Source: Candidatus Babelota bacterium
Lineage (GTDB): Bacteria; Babelota; Babeliae; Babelales; UASB340
Direction: 5' to 3'
Length of the DNA: 42,443 nucleotides
Assembly: GCA_014730005.1 (NCBI GenBank)
Contig: WJIY01000005.1
Span: 1 to 42,443 of the forward strand
Shown: piece by piece, positions 1-7,979 of the stretch
Layout: every line of letters starts with the position of its first letter
How positions within the stretch are numbered: position 1 is the stretch's first letter
The notes under the pieces: generated by a model
Database searches by the model: none
What the model was told of the DNA's origin: nothing
The model's input: the letters and a program-made list of their open reading frames with translations, nothing else
Program-made: the position numbers and the translations under genes

Positions 1-804
1 CAAATTGACGATCCAAACTTTGAAATATCTGAAGATGATGCAGGAGCGGCTTTAGAAAGTGCAAGTAAGAATGGATATGCTGATATTGTTGAAATTCTTA
101 TTAAAAACTTTAAAGATAAAATATCTGATATTGATGCAGGAGTGGCTTTAGAAAAAGCAAGTTCTAAAGGACATGCTAACATTGTTGAAATTCTTATTAC
201 AAACCTTAAAGAGAAAATATCTGATCATCAAGCAGGAAGGGCTTTAGAAAAAGCAAGTTCTAATGGACATACTAACATTGTTGATATTCTTATTACACAC
301 TTTAAAGAGAAAATATCTTATGATGTAGCAGGAAAGGCTTTAATACGCGCAAGTGAGAGTAAAAAAACTAACTTTGTTAATATTCTTATTACAAACTTTA
401 AAGATAAAATATATTATATTTATGCAGGAGACGCTTTAGAAAGCGCAAGTGAGGAGGGACATACTGAAATTGTTGAAATTCTTATTACAAACCTTAAAGA
501 GAAAATATCTGATCGTCAAGCAGGAAGGGCTCTATTAGGAGCAAGTTATAATGGACATGCTAACATTGTTGAAATTCTTATTACACACCTTAAAGAGAAA
601 ATATCTGATCATCAAGCAGAAGACGCTTTAATAAACGCAAGTGAGAATGGACATACTGATATTGTTAAACTTCTTATTACAAACTTTAAAGAGAAAATAT
701 CTGAAATAGCAGGATGGGCTCTAGAACTAGTAAGTGAGAAGGGACATGCTGAAATTGTTGAAATTCTTAAATCTTTTATATCAGAATTAGAACAATCCCA
801 CTAA
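1..804 (+). CDS. Ankyrin-repeat protein, 5' end outside window
   Basis: The reading frame is open from the first base to the TAA at 802-804, so the window holds only the C-terminal 267 residues. The GTG at 142 lies inside a repeat and is not a credible start. The protein is almost entirely tandem helical repeats of the pattern AL-x-x-AS-x-x-GH-x-x-IV-x-x-LI, which matches the ankyrin core (A-x-x-GH-x-x-IV-x-x-LL), followed by a conserved NFKEKISD linker. Eight repeat starts are visible, spaced 32 residues apart, with the last one residue shorter. The canonical ankyrin unit is 33 residues. Ankyrin proteins mediate protein-protein contacts and are common as host-directed effectors in intracellular bacteria; an effector role here is only inference. 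The C-terminus ends in a short charged tail. No signal peptide can be judged because the N-terminus is missing. Confidence 0.85.
   Translation, partial: QIDDPNFEISEDDAGAALESASKNGYADIVEILIKNFKDKISDIDAGVALEKASSKGHANIVEILITNLKEKISDHQAGRALEKASSNGHTNIVDILITHFKEKISYDVAGKALIRASESKKTNFVNILITNFKDKIYYIYAGDALESASEEGHTEIVEILITNLKEKISDRQAGRALLGASYNGHANIVEILITHLKEKISDHQAEDALINASENGHTDIVKLLITNFKEKISEIAGWALELVSEKGHAEIVEILKSFISELEQSH
40..780 (+). repeat. Tandem 96-nt repeats encoding ankyrin units
   Basis: The GCAGGA-type repeat start recurs at 40, 136, 232, 328, 424, 520, 616 and 709. Every step is exactly 96 nt except the last, which is 93 nt. Units share long identical stretches at DNA level (for example the segment coding for IVEILIT), so they look recently amplified or homogenised. 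Confidence 0.9.
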
Positions 805-839
805 AACAAAAATTAGATTTAAACTAAAAATAAACTTCT

Positions 840-867
840 ATAAGGAGCTTGAATTCAAGCTCCTTAT
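840..867 (+). terminator. Perfect 28-bp palindrome, likely intrinsic terminator
   Basis: A perfect inverted repeat centred on GAATTC lies 36 nt after the ankyrin gene stop. It would form a stem of about 12 bp with a tight loop, and a short T-rich stretch follows. Position and shape fit a rho-independent terminator for the ankyrin gene. The T-run is weak, so activity is inferred. Confidence 0.6.
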
Positions 868-911
868 TTCTTAGAACATCAAACTAAAAAATAAATCAAA
901 TATATTTGTTT

Positions 912-939
912 TTGCATAACTATCATTATATTATTTAAT
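912..939 (+). promoter_or_regulatory. Possible sigma70-type promoter of zwf
   Basis: TTGCAT (912-917) and TTTAAT (934-939) are separated by 16 nt, about 50 nt before the zwf start. The match to TTGACA/TATAAT is moderate and such matches are common in AT-rich DNA. Confidence 0.3.
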
Positions 940-988
940 ATTCATAACTTTAATATTAAATAAATCTGTTCTTAAACGGGGTAAAATT

Positions 989-2401
989 ATGGCTGAATGC
1001 ACTTTTGTAATTTTAGGAGCAACAGGAGACCTGGCAAAAAGAAAACTTTTTCCTGCAATATACAAATTAATCAAAGATAAAAAAATAAAAAAATTTGCAA
1101 TAATTGGGGCTGCAAATTCAAATTCATCAGCAGAAAAAATTTTAGAAAACTCCAAAAAATTTATAAAACAATATAATTCAAAAATTTGGGAAAGCCTAAA
1201 AAAATCAACTTATTACCAACAACTTAATTTTTATAATACTCAAGATTATCCAAAGTTAAAAAAAATAATTGAAGATGTTGAAAAAAAACACAAACTTTAT
1301 GGCAATAAACTTTTTTATCTTGCGACTTTGCCAGAACATTTTAAAAAAATAACCGAACTTTTATCAAAAAATAAAATCGTAAAAAAACATATTAATAAAA
1401 AGGAATGCTCTGATTGTAAACATCCATGGTCACGTATAGTTTATGAAAAACCTTTTGGACATAATCTTAAATCTGCACAAAAAATAAATAAATATATTTT
1501 AAAACTTTTTCATGAAAAACAAATTTATCGCATTGATCATTATTTAGGAAAAGAACTCGTCAGTAATATTACATTAGTAAGGTTTACCAATAAAATATTT
1601 GAACCTTTATGGAATAATAAAAATATTGATTCAGTTCAAATAATTTTAAGTGAAAAATTAGGAATCGATTCACGTGGAAAATTTTATGATAAATATGGAG
1701 CACTCAAAGATGTTGTTCAAAATCATATGTTACAAATGTTAGCAGTAACCACTATGGAACCACCAAAAAAATATACTGCAAAAGAAATTCGTGACGCTAA
1801 GTCAAATTTATTAGAACAAGTAAAAATAGATAATGTAATTTTAGGACAATACCAAGAATATACAAAAGAAAAAGACATAAACCTTAAATCTAAAACAGAA
1901 ACTTTTGCTGCATTAAAACTTTTTATTAATAATAAACGTTGGAAAAATGTTCCATTTTATCTTAAAACAGGAAAAGCTTTAGATAAAAAGGAAGCAAGCA
2001 TTCACTTAAAATTTAAAATGGTAAAATGCATTTTAAGTAAATCTTGTCCTACTGATTCGAATTATTTAACTATTAAAATAACTCCAGAGGAAGGTTTTTT
2101 TCTAGAACTAAATGCCAAACTCCCTGGAGTAAAAGATAAAATAACAACTGTTAAAATGGATTTTTGTCATCCCTGCACATTTGGTCCAAATTCACCTGGC
2201 GCTTATGAAATGTTATTACTTGATGTAATCAACGGCGATCAATCAATATTTGTAAGATCAGATGAAATTGAACTTTCTTGGAAAATAATCGATCAAATCG
2301 ATAAAAATAAATTGAATCTATATAAATACAAAAAAGGAAGTAAAGGTCCAAAAGAAATTGAGCTTTTAGATCCAAACAAGAAAATTATTTGGCGAGCATA
2401 A
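989..2401 (+). CDS. zwf: Glucose-6-phosphate 1-dehydrogenase
   Basis: It oxidises glucose 6-phosphate to 6-phosphogluconolactone with NAD(P)+, the entry step of the oxidative pentose phosphate pathway in the cytosol. The N-terminal Rossmann motif GATGDLAKRK is at residues 10-19, the EKPFG motif near 153-157, and the family active-site signature RIDHYLGKE at 181-189. A further conserved GALKDVVQNHMLQML block follows, containing the catalytic His. At 470 residues it is close to the usual 480-500. A small Cys pair (C140/C143) lies in a loop before the EKPFG strand and is not typical. gnd follows 119 nt downstream on the same strand. The lactonase gene pgl, often next to zwf, is not between them. 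Confidence 0.95.
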   Translation: MAECTFVILGATGDLAKRKLFPAIYKLIKDKKIKKFAIIGAANSNSSAEKILENSKKFIKQYNSKIWESLKKSTYYQQLNFYNTQDYPKLKKIIEDVEKKHKLYGNKLFYLATLPEHFKKITELLSKNKIVKKHINKKECSDCKHPWSRIVYEKPFGHNLKSAQKINKYILKLFHEKQIYRIDHYLGKELVSNITLVRFTNKIFEPLWNNKNIDSVQIILSEKLGIDSRGKFYDKYGALKDVVQNHMLQMLAVTTMEPPKKYTAKEIRDAKSNLLEQVKIDNVILGQYQEYTKEKDINLKSKTETFAALKLFINNKRWKNVPFYLKTGKALDKKEASIHLKFKMVKCILSKSCPTDSNYLTIKITPEEGFFLELNAKLPGVKDKITTVKMDFCHPCTFGPNSPGAYEMLLLDVINGDQSIFVRSDEIELSWKIIDQIDKNKLNLYKYKKGSKGPKEIELLDPNKKIIWRA

Positions 2402-2520
2402 TTCAATTTAAAAATAAATAAATAATACCTATCCATATTATTTTATTTGAAAAATAATATAATTCTTCGATACAATGTAAAATGATTTTAATTCACTCAT
2501 AAACAGCCATAAGGATTAAA

Positions 2521-3408
2521 ATGGATTTAGGTTTAATAGGACTCGGAAAAATGGGACAAGCCATAGCATACCGATTATCAAAAGATAATCACAAAATTTT
2601 TGCTTATGACCCCAATGTAAATAAAGTAAATATAAAAAATGTAAAACTTGAAAAAAATATTGTCGAACTTACCAAAAAAACAAAAATTATCTGGTTAATG
2701 CTGCCAGCAAGCAAAGTTGATTTAGTCATTAATAATATTAGTCCACATTTACAAAAAGATTCAATTTTAATAGACGGTGGAAACAGCAATTTTCAGGAAA
2801 CAATAAAAAGATATAACAATTTAAAATCAAAAAATATAAATTACTTAGATTGTGGAACATCAGGAGGAATACAAGGAGAAAAAATTGGTTTTTGTTTAAT
2901 GCTTGGCGGTGATAAAAATATTTATTTAAAAATAGAATCAATATTAAAATCAATTGCAGCACCAAATGGATATGCATACATAGGTCCTTCTGGTGCAGGA
3001 CATTATATTAAAATGATACATAATGGAATTGAATATAGTTTACTTCAAGCCTATGCTGAAGGTTTTAATCTTTTAAAAAATAACGATCGATACAAAAATT
3101 TAGATTTAGAAAAAATCAGCAATTTATGGATGCATGGATCAATTATAAGATCATGGATTCTAGAACTTGCACATAATATATTTCAAAAAGATCAGGAGTT
3201 GCTAAATATATCCGGAAATATTGGCGAAAACTTAACTGGTCGTTGGACATTGCAAGAAACTAAAGAACAAAAAATTCCAATGAATTTACTCGAACAATCA
3301 TTAAAAATTAGAAAATGGTCACGCGAAAGTGGTGGTAATTTTGCAACAAAAATTATTGCAAAATTACGAAATAAATTTGGAGGTCATCCAATAAAAAAAA
3401 TTGATTAA
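2521..3408 (+). CDS. gnd: 6-phosphogluconate dehydrogenase, decarboxylating, short type
   Basis: It converts 6-phosphogluconate to ribulose 5-phosphate and CO2, giving NAD(P)H and pentose for nucleotides. The N-terminal dinucleotide motif GLGKMG is at residues 7-12. DGGNSNFQET and GTSGGIQGEKIGFCLMLGG are substrate-site blocks of the family, and HYIKMIHNGIEY carries the catalytic Lys and Asn. At 295 residues it belongs to the short (YqeC/GntZ-like) class rather than the 470-residue E. coli Gnd type. Short enzymes are often NAD-preferring, but the cofactor cannot be settled by eye. The pairing with zwf supports the function. prmC starts 6 nt after the stop, so the two are probably cotranscribed. 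Confidence 0.9.
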   Translation: MDLGLIGLGKMGQAIAYRLSKDNHKIFAYDPNVNKVNIKNVKLEKNIVELTKKTKIIWLMLPASKVDLVINNISPHLQKDSILIDGGNSNFQETIKRYNNLKSKNINYLDCGTSGGIQGEKIGFCLMLGGDKNIYLKIESILKSIAAPNGYAYIGPSGAGHYIKMIHNGIEYSLLQAYAEGFNLLKNNDRYKNLDLEKISNLWMHGSIIRSWILELAHNIFQKDQELLNISGNIGENLTGRWTLQETKEQKIPMNLLEQSLKIRKWSRESGGNFATKIIAKLRNKFGGHPIKKID

Positions 3409-3414
3409 TATTTT

Positions 3415-4326
3415 ATGAAAGTAACAATTACAAATTTTATTAAAAATTTATCTGAACAATTATTCACTGTTTGTTCAACAAAAAAAGAAGCAACCCAACA
3501 GGCTTGGTGGATGTTAGAAGAACTCACTACAAAAAAGAAAGCACAATTACTTGTATATAAAGAAATTGAACTTACAAAAGAACAACAAAAAAAAATGAAC
3601 CTTTGGATTCAACAAAGAATAAAAAAGCAAAAACCAATTCAATATATTTTTGGGCATATAACCTTCTGCAATTTAGAGATAGCCGTAGAATCTCCAATTT
3701 TAATACCTCGTCCAGAAACAGAAGAATGGTGTTATTGGTTAATAAAAAAATTCAAATCATTAAAAAACCAAAAATTTAATATTTTAGATTTAGGAACGGG
3801 ATCAGGATGCATCGCTTTAGCTCTAGCAAAAAATTTACCTAATTCAATTATCATTGGAACAGATATTAATCCACAAGCAATTAAGCTTGCGGAAAAAAAT
3901 AAACGATTAAATAAAATACAAAATGCATATTTTATACAATCAGACTTTTATAAAAATATTGATTTTGAATTAAAAAATAAAAGATTACACATCGATAAAT
4001 TTGATCTTATTGTAAGCAATCCTCCTTATATATCAAAAGATGAATGGGAAAATTTAGAGGACGTTATAAAATTTTGGGAAGATAAAAAAGCTTTAGTTAC
4101 AAATAAAGATGGCTTAGCTGCATATGAAAAAATTATTACAAATGCTAAAAGTTATCTTAAATTTAATGAAATATTAAATAAAAATCGAATTCCCCAAATA
4201 ATATTAGAATTAGGAAAAAATCAAGAAAATCAGGTTAAAAAAATGCTCAAAAAGCAAAATTTTATAAATATTAAAATTTATAAGGATTTAAACGGCAAAA
4301 ATCGTTGGATTTCAGCATTTTTCTAA
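3415..4326 (+). CDS. prmC: Peptide chain release factor N5-glutamine methyltransferase
   Basis: It methylates the glutamine of the GGQ motif in release factors RF1/RF2 using S-adenosylmethionine. The SAM-binding motif DLGTGSG is at residues 125-131 and the diagnostic catalytic NPPY at 202-205. The IPRPETE-like segment (ILIPRPETEEW) before the SAM motif is also typical. Length of 303 residues is normal; the N-terminal helical domain is about the first 90 residues. It starts 6 nt after gnd with no clear Shine-Dalgarno, which suggests translational coupling. Its 3' half appears again, badly decayed, just downstream. Confidence 0.93.
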   Translation: MKVTITNFIKNLSEQLFTVCSTKKEATQQAWWMLEELTTKKKAQLLVYKEIELTKEQQKKMNLWIQQRIKKQKPIQYIFGHITFCNLEIAVESPILIPRPETEEWCYWLIKKFKSLKNQKFNILDLGTGSGCIALALAKNLPNSIIIGTDINPQAIKLAEKNKRLNKIQNAYFIQSDFYKNIDFELKNKRLHIDKFDLIVSNPPYISKDEWENLEDVIKFWEDKKALVTNKDGLAAYEKIITNAKSYLKFNEILNKNRIPQIILELGKNQENQVKKMLKKQNFINIKIYKDLNGKNRWISAFF

Positions 4327-4335
4327 CTTTAAAGA

Positions 4336-4546
4336 TTAAAATTTACAAATCTTATTTTAGTGTCTAATAAACCTAATTATTTAGCTTAAGTTTTATTTGG
4401 GTCATAAAAATAAAAACTCAAACAAATTAGATAAACTAATTTTACTAATCCTAATTATTAGCGTTAAATTTTATTATCTTACAAACGCAATATATGAAAT
4501 TTTGGATATAGCAGAAATTGTTCAAATAATTGTTAAAAAGCTAAAA
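4336..4546 (+). pseudogene. Decayed partial duplicate of prmC (NPPY region onward)
   Basis: Right after prmC the sequence resembles the prmC 3' half again. At about 4341-4383 it can be read as NLILVSNKPNYL, matching DLIVSNPPYIS. At 4394-4440 it reads IWVIKIKTQTN, then stops, matching the FWEDKKALVTN stretch. At 4487-4546 it matches prmC 4161-4220 at about 37 of 60 bases without gaps. Several stops and frame changes break the frame. An 82-codon TTG-initiated frame over 4397-4645 is a by-product of this debris and is not proposed as a gene. The clearer piece of the same copy is at 4872-4925. This is an eye alignment, so the upstream part is less certain than the downstream tail. Confidence 0.5.
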
Positions 4547-4555
4547 ATGCAAATA

Positions 4556-4593
4556 ATTGTATTGTATTGTATTGTATTGTATTGTATTGTATT
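4556..4593 (+). repeat. ATTGT pentanucleotide microsatellite, about 7.6 copies
   Basis: Seven perfect ATTGT units run from 4556 to 4590 and end with a partial ATT. Because the unit is not a multiple of three, slippage would shift any reading frame across it. It sits inside the decayed prmC/ankyrin debris and no intact gene spans it. Confidence 0.95.
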
Positions 4594-4668
4594 AAAAAGA
4601 AATTTTAAAAATAAGCTACAACAAATAAACAACCAGCTATTATAATTTTGCTTAAAAATTGAATTCGA

Positions 4669-4863
4669 AAGTCTTTACTAGATGCAAGTTATAGTGGAAA
4701 TTTAAAAATTGTAAATCTATTTATTGATAATTTCTATTATAAATATCGCAAAATAGTATAAAAATCGCTTTAGAATGTGCAAATAACAATGCATTTGCCA
4801 AAGCTTGTAAATGATACAAATATAAACTAACAAATTGTAAATCTGCTTTTGAATTTCTTAGAA
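4669..4863 (+). pseudogene. Decayed ankyrin-repeat fragment
   Basis: The segment reads KSLLDASYSGNLKIVNLFIDNF from 4669, which is one ankyrin unit of the same type as the gene at 1-804. A TAA at 4759-4761 ends that frame. After a frame change, 4767-4814 reads ALECANNNAF, the start of a second unit, up to a TGA. In a further frame 4831-4863 reads QIVNLLLNFLE, the end of that unit. No start codon or ribosome site is present. It is a non-functional remnant of an ankyrin gene lodged between the two pieces of the decayed prmC copy. Confidence 0.65.
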
Positions 4864-4871
4864 TAATCAAT

Positions 4872-4925
4872 AAAATTTAATAGAAATCAATATTTATAAA
4901 GATTTGAATGGTAAAAATACTTTGA
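4872..4925 (+). pseudogene. Decayed copy of the prmC 3' end
   Basis: Bases 4872-4924 align without gaps to prmC 4256-4308 with roughly three quarters of bases identical. The translation INIYKDLNGKN matches the prmC C-terminus INIKIYKDLNGKN. It has no upstream open frame. Together with 4336-4546 it looks like one duplicated prmC 3' half, split by the microsatellite and ankyrin fragment. Confidence 0.7.
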
Positions 4926-5112
4926 TAACGGTAAATAACCACCCTTTTGACTTTTTGAAGTTATTTAAACATACTTTATAAGTAAAAAAGCTCAAATATT
5001 AAATTTTCACAAAAATATACAAAAACTGCTTTTTTTATATATAATTTGTAAAAAAGAAAATATTGATTTTTTAAAAAAGTTGGTAATAAATTTGGTAAAC
5101 AAGGATCATTTT

Positions 5113-5562
5113 ATGAAGAATTCTTTAACTATAAAAACAACAATTGCAATGTCAATTTTTAGTATAACTTTAATTTCATTATTTGCATCAAAACTATTTC
5201 AAAATTTTGATGTTGTTTCTGATGCAAAAAATAGAATTAATTTAACATTAGAAGAAAAAGACAAACCATATATTATCAATCTTGAATACAAAATTAATCC
5301 CGGGGAAGTTGTTATTACAAAAAAAACACATTATTCACAATACCGTAAAAAACCAGATTATGAACAACATATTTTAAAAACCAATAATTGTTTAAATCAA
5401 GATATTGATACAACAATAAAATTTACTTATAACAGAAAAGATGACCCTGATAATATAACTCAAATAAATAAACCAATTAAAAAAAGCATTCCTAAATTTA
5501 AAAAAATTGCATTACATCAAAAAAATAATACTTCTGAAATTTTAAAACTACATAATATATAA
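5113..5562 (+). CDS. Hypothetical membrane-anchored or secreted protein
   Basis: I do not recognise a family. The ATG at 5113 is preferred over an upstream TTG at 5080 because AAGGA sits 7 nt before it. The 149-residue product has a basic N-terminus followed by a hydrophobic stretch at about residues 9-25 with no obvious cleavage site, so it is either a signal anchor or a signal peptide. The rest is polar, rich in Lys, Asn and Thr, with a beta-like segment (YIINLEYKINPGEVVI) and few cysteines. Rubredoxin starts 8 nt after its stop, so the two are probably cotranscribed. Its role cannot be inferred beyond that; a link to redox chemistry through rubredoxin is only a guess. Confidence 0.65.
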   Translation: MKNSLTIKTTIAMSIFSITLISLFASKLFQNFDVVSDAKNRINLTLEEKDKPYIINLEYKINPGEVVITKKTHYSQYRKKPDYEQHILKTNNCLNQDIDTTIKFTYNRKDDPDNITQINKPIKKSIPKFKKIALHQKNNTSEILKLHNI

Positions 5563-5570
5563 GGAAATGT

Positions 5571-5759
5571 ATGCGAGCATACAGATGTTCTGTCTGCAAT
5601 TATTTATATGATATTCAATCTGCAGATTTAGATGTTGAGGGAAATCCAATTCCTTTTGAAAAACTACCAGATGATTGGAAATGTCCTATTTGTGGAATTG
5701 AACCTGACTTATTTATTATCGTAGAATCAGACCGAACCCCAGATGTTCCTGCTAAATAA
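5571..5759 (+). CDS. Rubredoxin
   Basis: This is a small one-iron electron carrier. The two CxxC knuckles that bind Fe are C6-SV-C9 and C38-PI-C41-G, with the family FEKLPDDWKCP segment before the second. Length of 62 residues is normal, with a short C-terminal tail. AAGGA lies 5 nt before the ATG. No rubredoxin reductase or rubrerythrin partner gene is in the window. Rubredoxins serve oxygen and peroxide detoxification or other redox enzymes; which one here is unknown. sppA follows 45 nt downstream on the same strand. Confidence 0.93.
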   Translation: MRAYRCSVCNYLYDIQSADLDVEGNPIPFEKLPDDWKCPICGIEPDLFIIVESDRTPDVPAK

Positions 5760-5804
5760 AAAATTCTTAATTTTTTAAAAAATCAAATATAACAGGAGAA
5801 AGAC

Positions 5805-6746
5805 ATGGATAATCAAAACAATAGCCTAAAAAAAAGCGGTGGGTTTTTTAATTTAATCAAAAATTTATTTATTCTTTTGCTTTTTTTACAATTTGCTCCA
5901 TCAATTCTCATGAATATCAAAAAATATTTTCAAGAACTAATTATTCCTAGAACAAAAGTTGCAAAATTAAATATTAAAGGAATCATTAATAGTTCTACTT
6001 TTTACATAAAAAAAATGGAAAAATTTTTAAATGATAATGAAATAAAGGCACTTTTAATAAATGTTGACTCACCAGGAGGATTACCCGGCTCAAGTCAGGC
6101 AATTTTTAACGCCATTAAAACATTTAAAAAAGAAAAACCTGTTGTAATTTTTTCAGAAAATGTTTGTGCTTCCGGAGCTTATTATTTTGCGGCCGCAGCC
6201 GATTATATAATTACAAGCCCTTCAGCTATGATTGGAAGTATTGGCGTTCTCGCACAAATTCCAAACATTAAAGGATTACTTTATGATTGGAAAATAAAAT
6301 TTGAAAACATACAAAGTGGAAAATATAAAACCGCAGGAAGTCCTATTCAAGATTTAAATAAATATGAAGAAGAATATTTACAAGAAATATCGGATCAAGC
6401 TTATAAACAATTTATAAACGATGTTGCTCAAAGTAGAAATCTAAATTCAGATGATTATAAAAAATGGGCTGATGGAAAAATATTTTTGGGAACAGAAGCA
6501 TTAAAATTAAAACTGATCGATCAAATAGGTGGTTTTCAAGATGCTGTTAAAAAAATCAAAGAACTCGCAAAAATTGAGACCGAAATAAAATTTGTACGAC
6601 CTAAAACAATATCCGGCCTTGCAAAATTATTTTATGGTGAAGATGAAGAAAATAGTGATATTTCATATTCAAGCAAGATAGCTAACTTTCTAAGTGAAGT
6701 ATATTTTAAATTCAATCAAAAACAAAACAATATAATGATTAGTTAA
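5805..6746 (+). CDS. sppA: Signal peptide peptidase SppA, S49 family
   Basis: It is a membrane-bound serine protease that degrades cleaved signal peptides. A hydrophobic anchor spans about residues 19-37. The block VDSPGG is near residue 87 and the nucleophile lies in CASGAYYF, Ser123. The catalytic Lys is most likely K175 in SGKYKTAGSP. The Ser-to-Lys distance of 52 equals that reported for the B. subtilis enzyme (S147/K199). At 313 residues it is the short single-domain form, not the 67-kDa E. coli form. AGGAG stands 9 nt before the ATG. The gene converges with the fis-like gene on the other strand, 6 nt away. Confidence 0.93.
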   Translation: MDNQNNSLKKSGGFFNLIKNLFILLLFLQFAPSILMNIKKYFQELIIPRTKVAKLNIKGIINSSTFYIKKMEKFLNDNEIKALLINVDSPGGLPGSSQAIFNAIKTFKKEKPVVIFSENVCASGAYYFAAAADYIITSPSAMIGSIGVLAQIPNIKGLLYDWKIKFENIQSGKYKTAGSPIQDLNKYEEEYLQEISDQAYKQFINDVAQSRNLNSDDYKKWADGKIFLGTEALKLKLIDQIGGFQDAVKKIKELAKIETEIKFVRPKTISGLAKLFYGEDEENSDISYSSKIANFLSEVYFKFNQKQNNIMIS

Positions 6747-6752
6747 AATTAA

Positions 6753-6983
6753 TTAATCGTCTTCTATGTTTAACTTTTTTATTTTATTATAAAGCGTACT
6801 TCGACTTATGCCCAAAATTTTTGCTGATTTAACATAGTTATATCTTGTCTCTTCAAGAACCAAACAAATTAAATACCGTTCTACTTCTTCTATAATCAAT
6901 GGATAAATATTACCACATCCGTTTTCACCAATACCCGCAACCATTTTTTTTATATCTCTTTTTAATAAATCATACAGTGACAT
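6753..6983 (-). CDS. Fis-family DNA-binding protein (HTH_8)
   Basis: A 76-residue protein. Its second half matches the Fis/NtrC C-terminal helix-turn-helix: IIEEVERYLICLVLEET, then SAKILGISRSTLYNKIKKL, where ISRSTLYNKI corresponds to the Fis recognition helix (INRGTLRKKL). The N-terminal part is short, as in Fis (98 residues), and there is no AAA+ or receiver domain. Fis proteins bend DNA and organise the nucleoid or act as regulators. It directly abuts the upstream holA-like gene, with its ATG next to the holA stop codon, so it is last in the rph-lptE-holA unit. Whether it acts like E. coli Fis is not shown. Confidence 0.75.
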   Translation of the reverse strand: MSLYDLLKRDIKKMVAGIGENGCGNIYPLIIEEVERYLICLVLEETRYNYVKSAKILGISRSTLYNKIKKLNIEDD

Positions 6984-7970
6984 TTACAACCTAAATCCTT
7001 GCGAAAAATTGTTTGTAAAATAATTAACATAAAATAAATCTAAAATACAAAATTTTGATCCAGTCTTAATTGCAAAATCAGCATTATATAAAAAATCATA
7101 TGATTTTTTTATCGTTGTTAAATCAACATTTTTCCAATCCTCTTTGATAAAATTAAAAGGTAAGCTAAAACTTAAAGATCGCGCAGTCGCAAAATCTTCT
7201 TGTTTTAGATATCTAACAACGTAATAAGCTTTCCATAATTTTTCTGCCCAAAAATTAATCCAAAATATTTCTGGATAATCCTTATAAATTTTACTCCATA
7301 GAGTAAAGAAGTTTGCAGTTTTTTTACAAAAAAAGTATTCAGTCAATTTATATAAAGATGAATTTTCGAAATTTAATATCGATAAAAGATATTCCTGAAA
7401 AATGTCTACATTATTCGCATTAACAAATTCTAAATAATCAATAATTGAACAAACCAATTCAATAGAAATTTTTCTTTTATTTTCAAATAAGTTTTTTATC
7501 AAATTAATTTTACTTGAATTAAATTGTTTTTCAAAAAATAACAAAATCGATTTAAATTGTTTATAATTAATTTTTTCATCAATTTCAACTTTCATTTGAT
7601 CATTAATTTTAATTGGAAACCTATTATCATCAACATATAACGAAATAAAATTAGGACCTTTATATTTTAAAAAAAATTCTAAAATTTTCAGTTTATTTTT
7701 ATCTGTTTTTCTAAAATTATACTCACCAAGCCACCAAAAAATACTTTGCCCCAAAAAGCTTTGTTGCAAGTGGCTCAATATTTGAGAATTATCCATTAAA
7801 TCAAAACTTAATTTTTGCAAAGAAGCTGGCAATAATTTTTGTTCTTCCAATTTTTTAAACATTTTTTTAAGAAATAAAACTGGATAATTTGCACTTATTA
7901 AAAATAAAACTCTTTGTTTTGACCAAAAATTTTTATTTTTAATATTTTTTAAAAATTCATTTAGATTCAT
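6984..7970 (-). CDS. holA: DNA polymerase III delta subunit-like protein
   Basis: The delta subunit loads the sliding clamp as part of the clamp-loader complex. Sequence conservation is low, as usual for HolA. The N-terminus has the expected start (FLISANYPVLFLKKMFKKLEE, similar to the LLGxxPxLxxE region). The C-terminus has the typical collar-domain ending: a helix with ADFAIKTGS followed by ILDLFYVNYF, matching the family DLxLKxG...LELLLLKL pattern. Length of 328 residues is right (E. coli 343). It lies immediately after an LptE-like lipoprotein gene, the same order as lptE-holA in many proteobacteria, which supports both calls. Starts 9 nt after the lptE stop. Confidence 0.6.
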   Translation of the reverse strand: MNLNEFLKNIKNKNFWSKQRVLFLISANYPVLFLKKMFKKLEEQKLLPASLQKLSFDLMDNSQILSHLQQSFLGQSIFWWLGEYNFRKTDKNKLKILEFFLKYKGPNFISLYVDDNRFPIKINDQMKVEIDEKINYKQFKSILLFFEKQFNSSKINLIKNLFENKRKISIELVCSIIDYLEFVNANNVDIFQEYLLSILNFENSSLYKLTEYFFCKKTANFFTLWSKIYKDYPEIFWINFWAEKLWKAYYVVRYLKQEDFATARSLSFSLPFNFIKEDWKNVDLTTIKKSYDFLYNADFAIKTGSKFCILDLFYVNYFTNNFSQGFRL

Positions 7971-7979
7971 AATGTTTTA

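Noticed and set aside
40-780. CRISPR-like direct repeats
   Set aside because: The 96-nt units are contiguous, in frame, and encode ankyrin units with no unique spacers.
4397-4645. 82-codon open frame starting with TTG
   Set aside because: No ribosome site, crosses the ATTGT microsatellite, and overlaps sequence that resembles decayed prmC; no protein-like composition.
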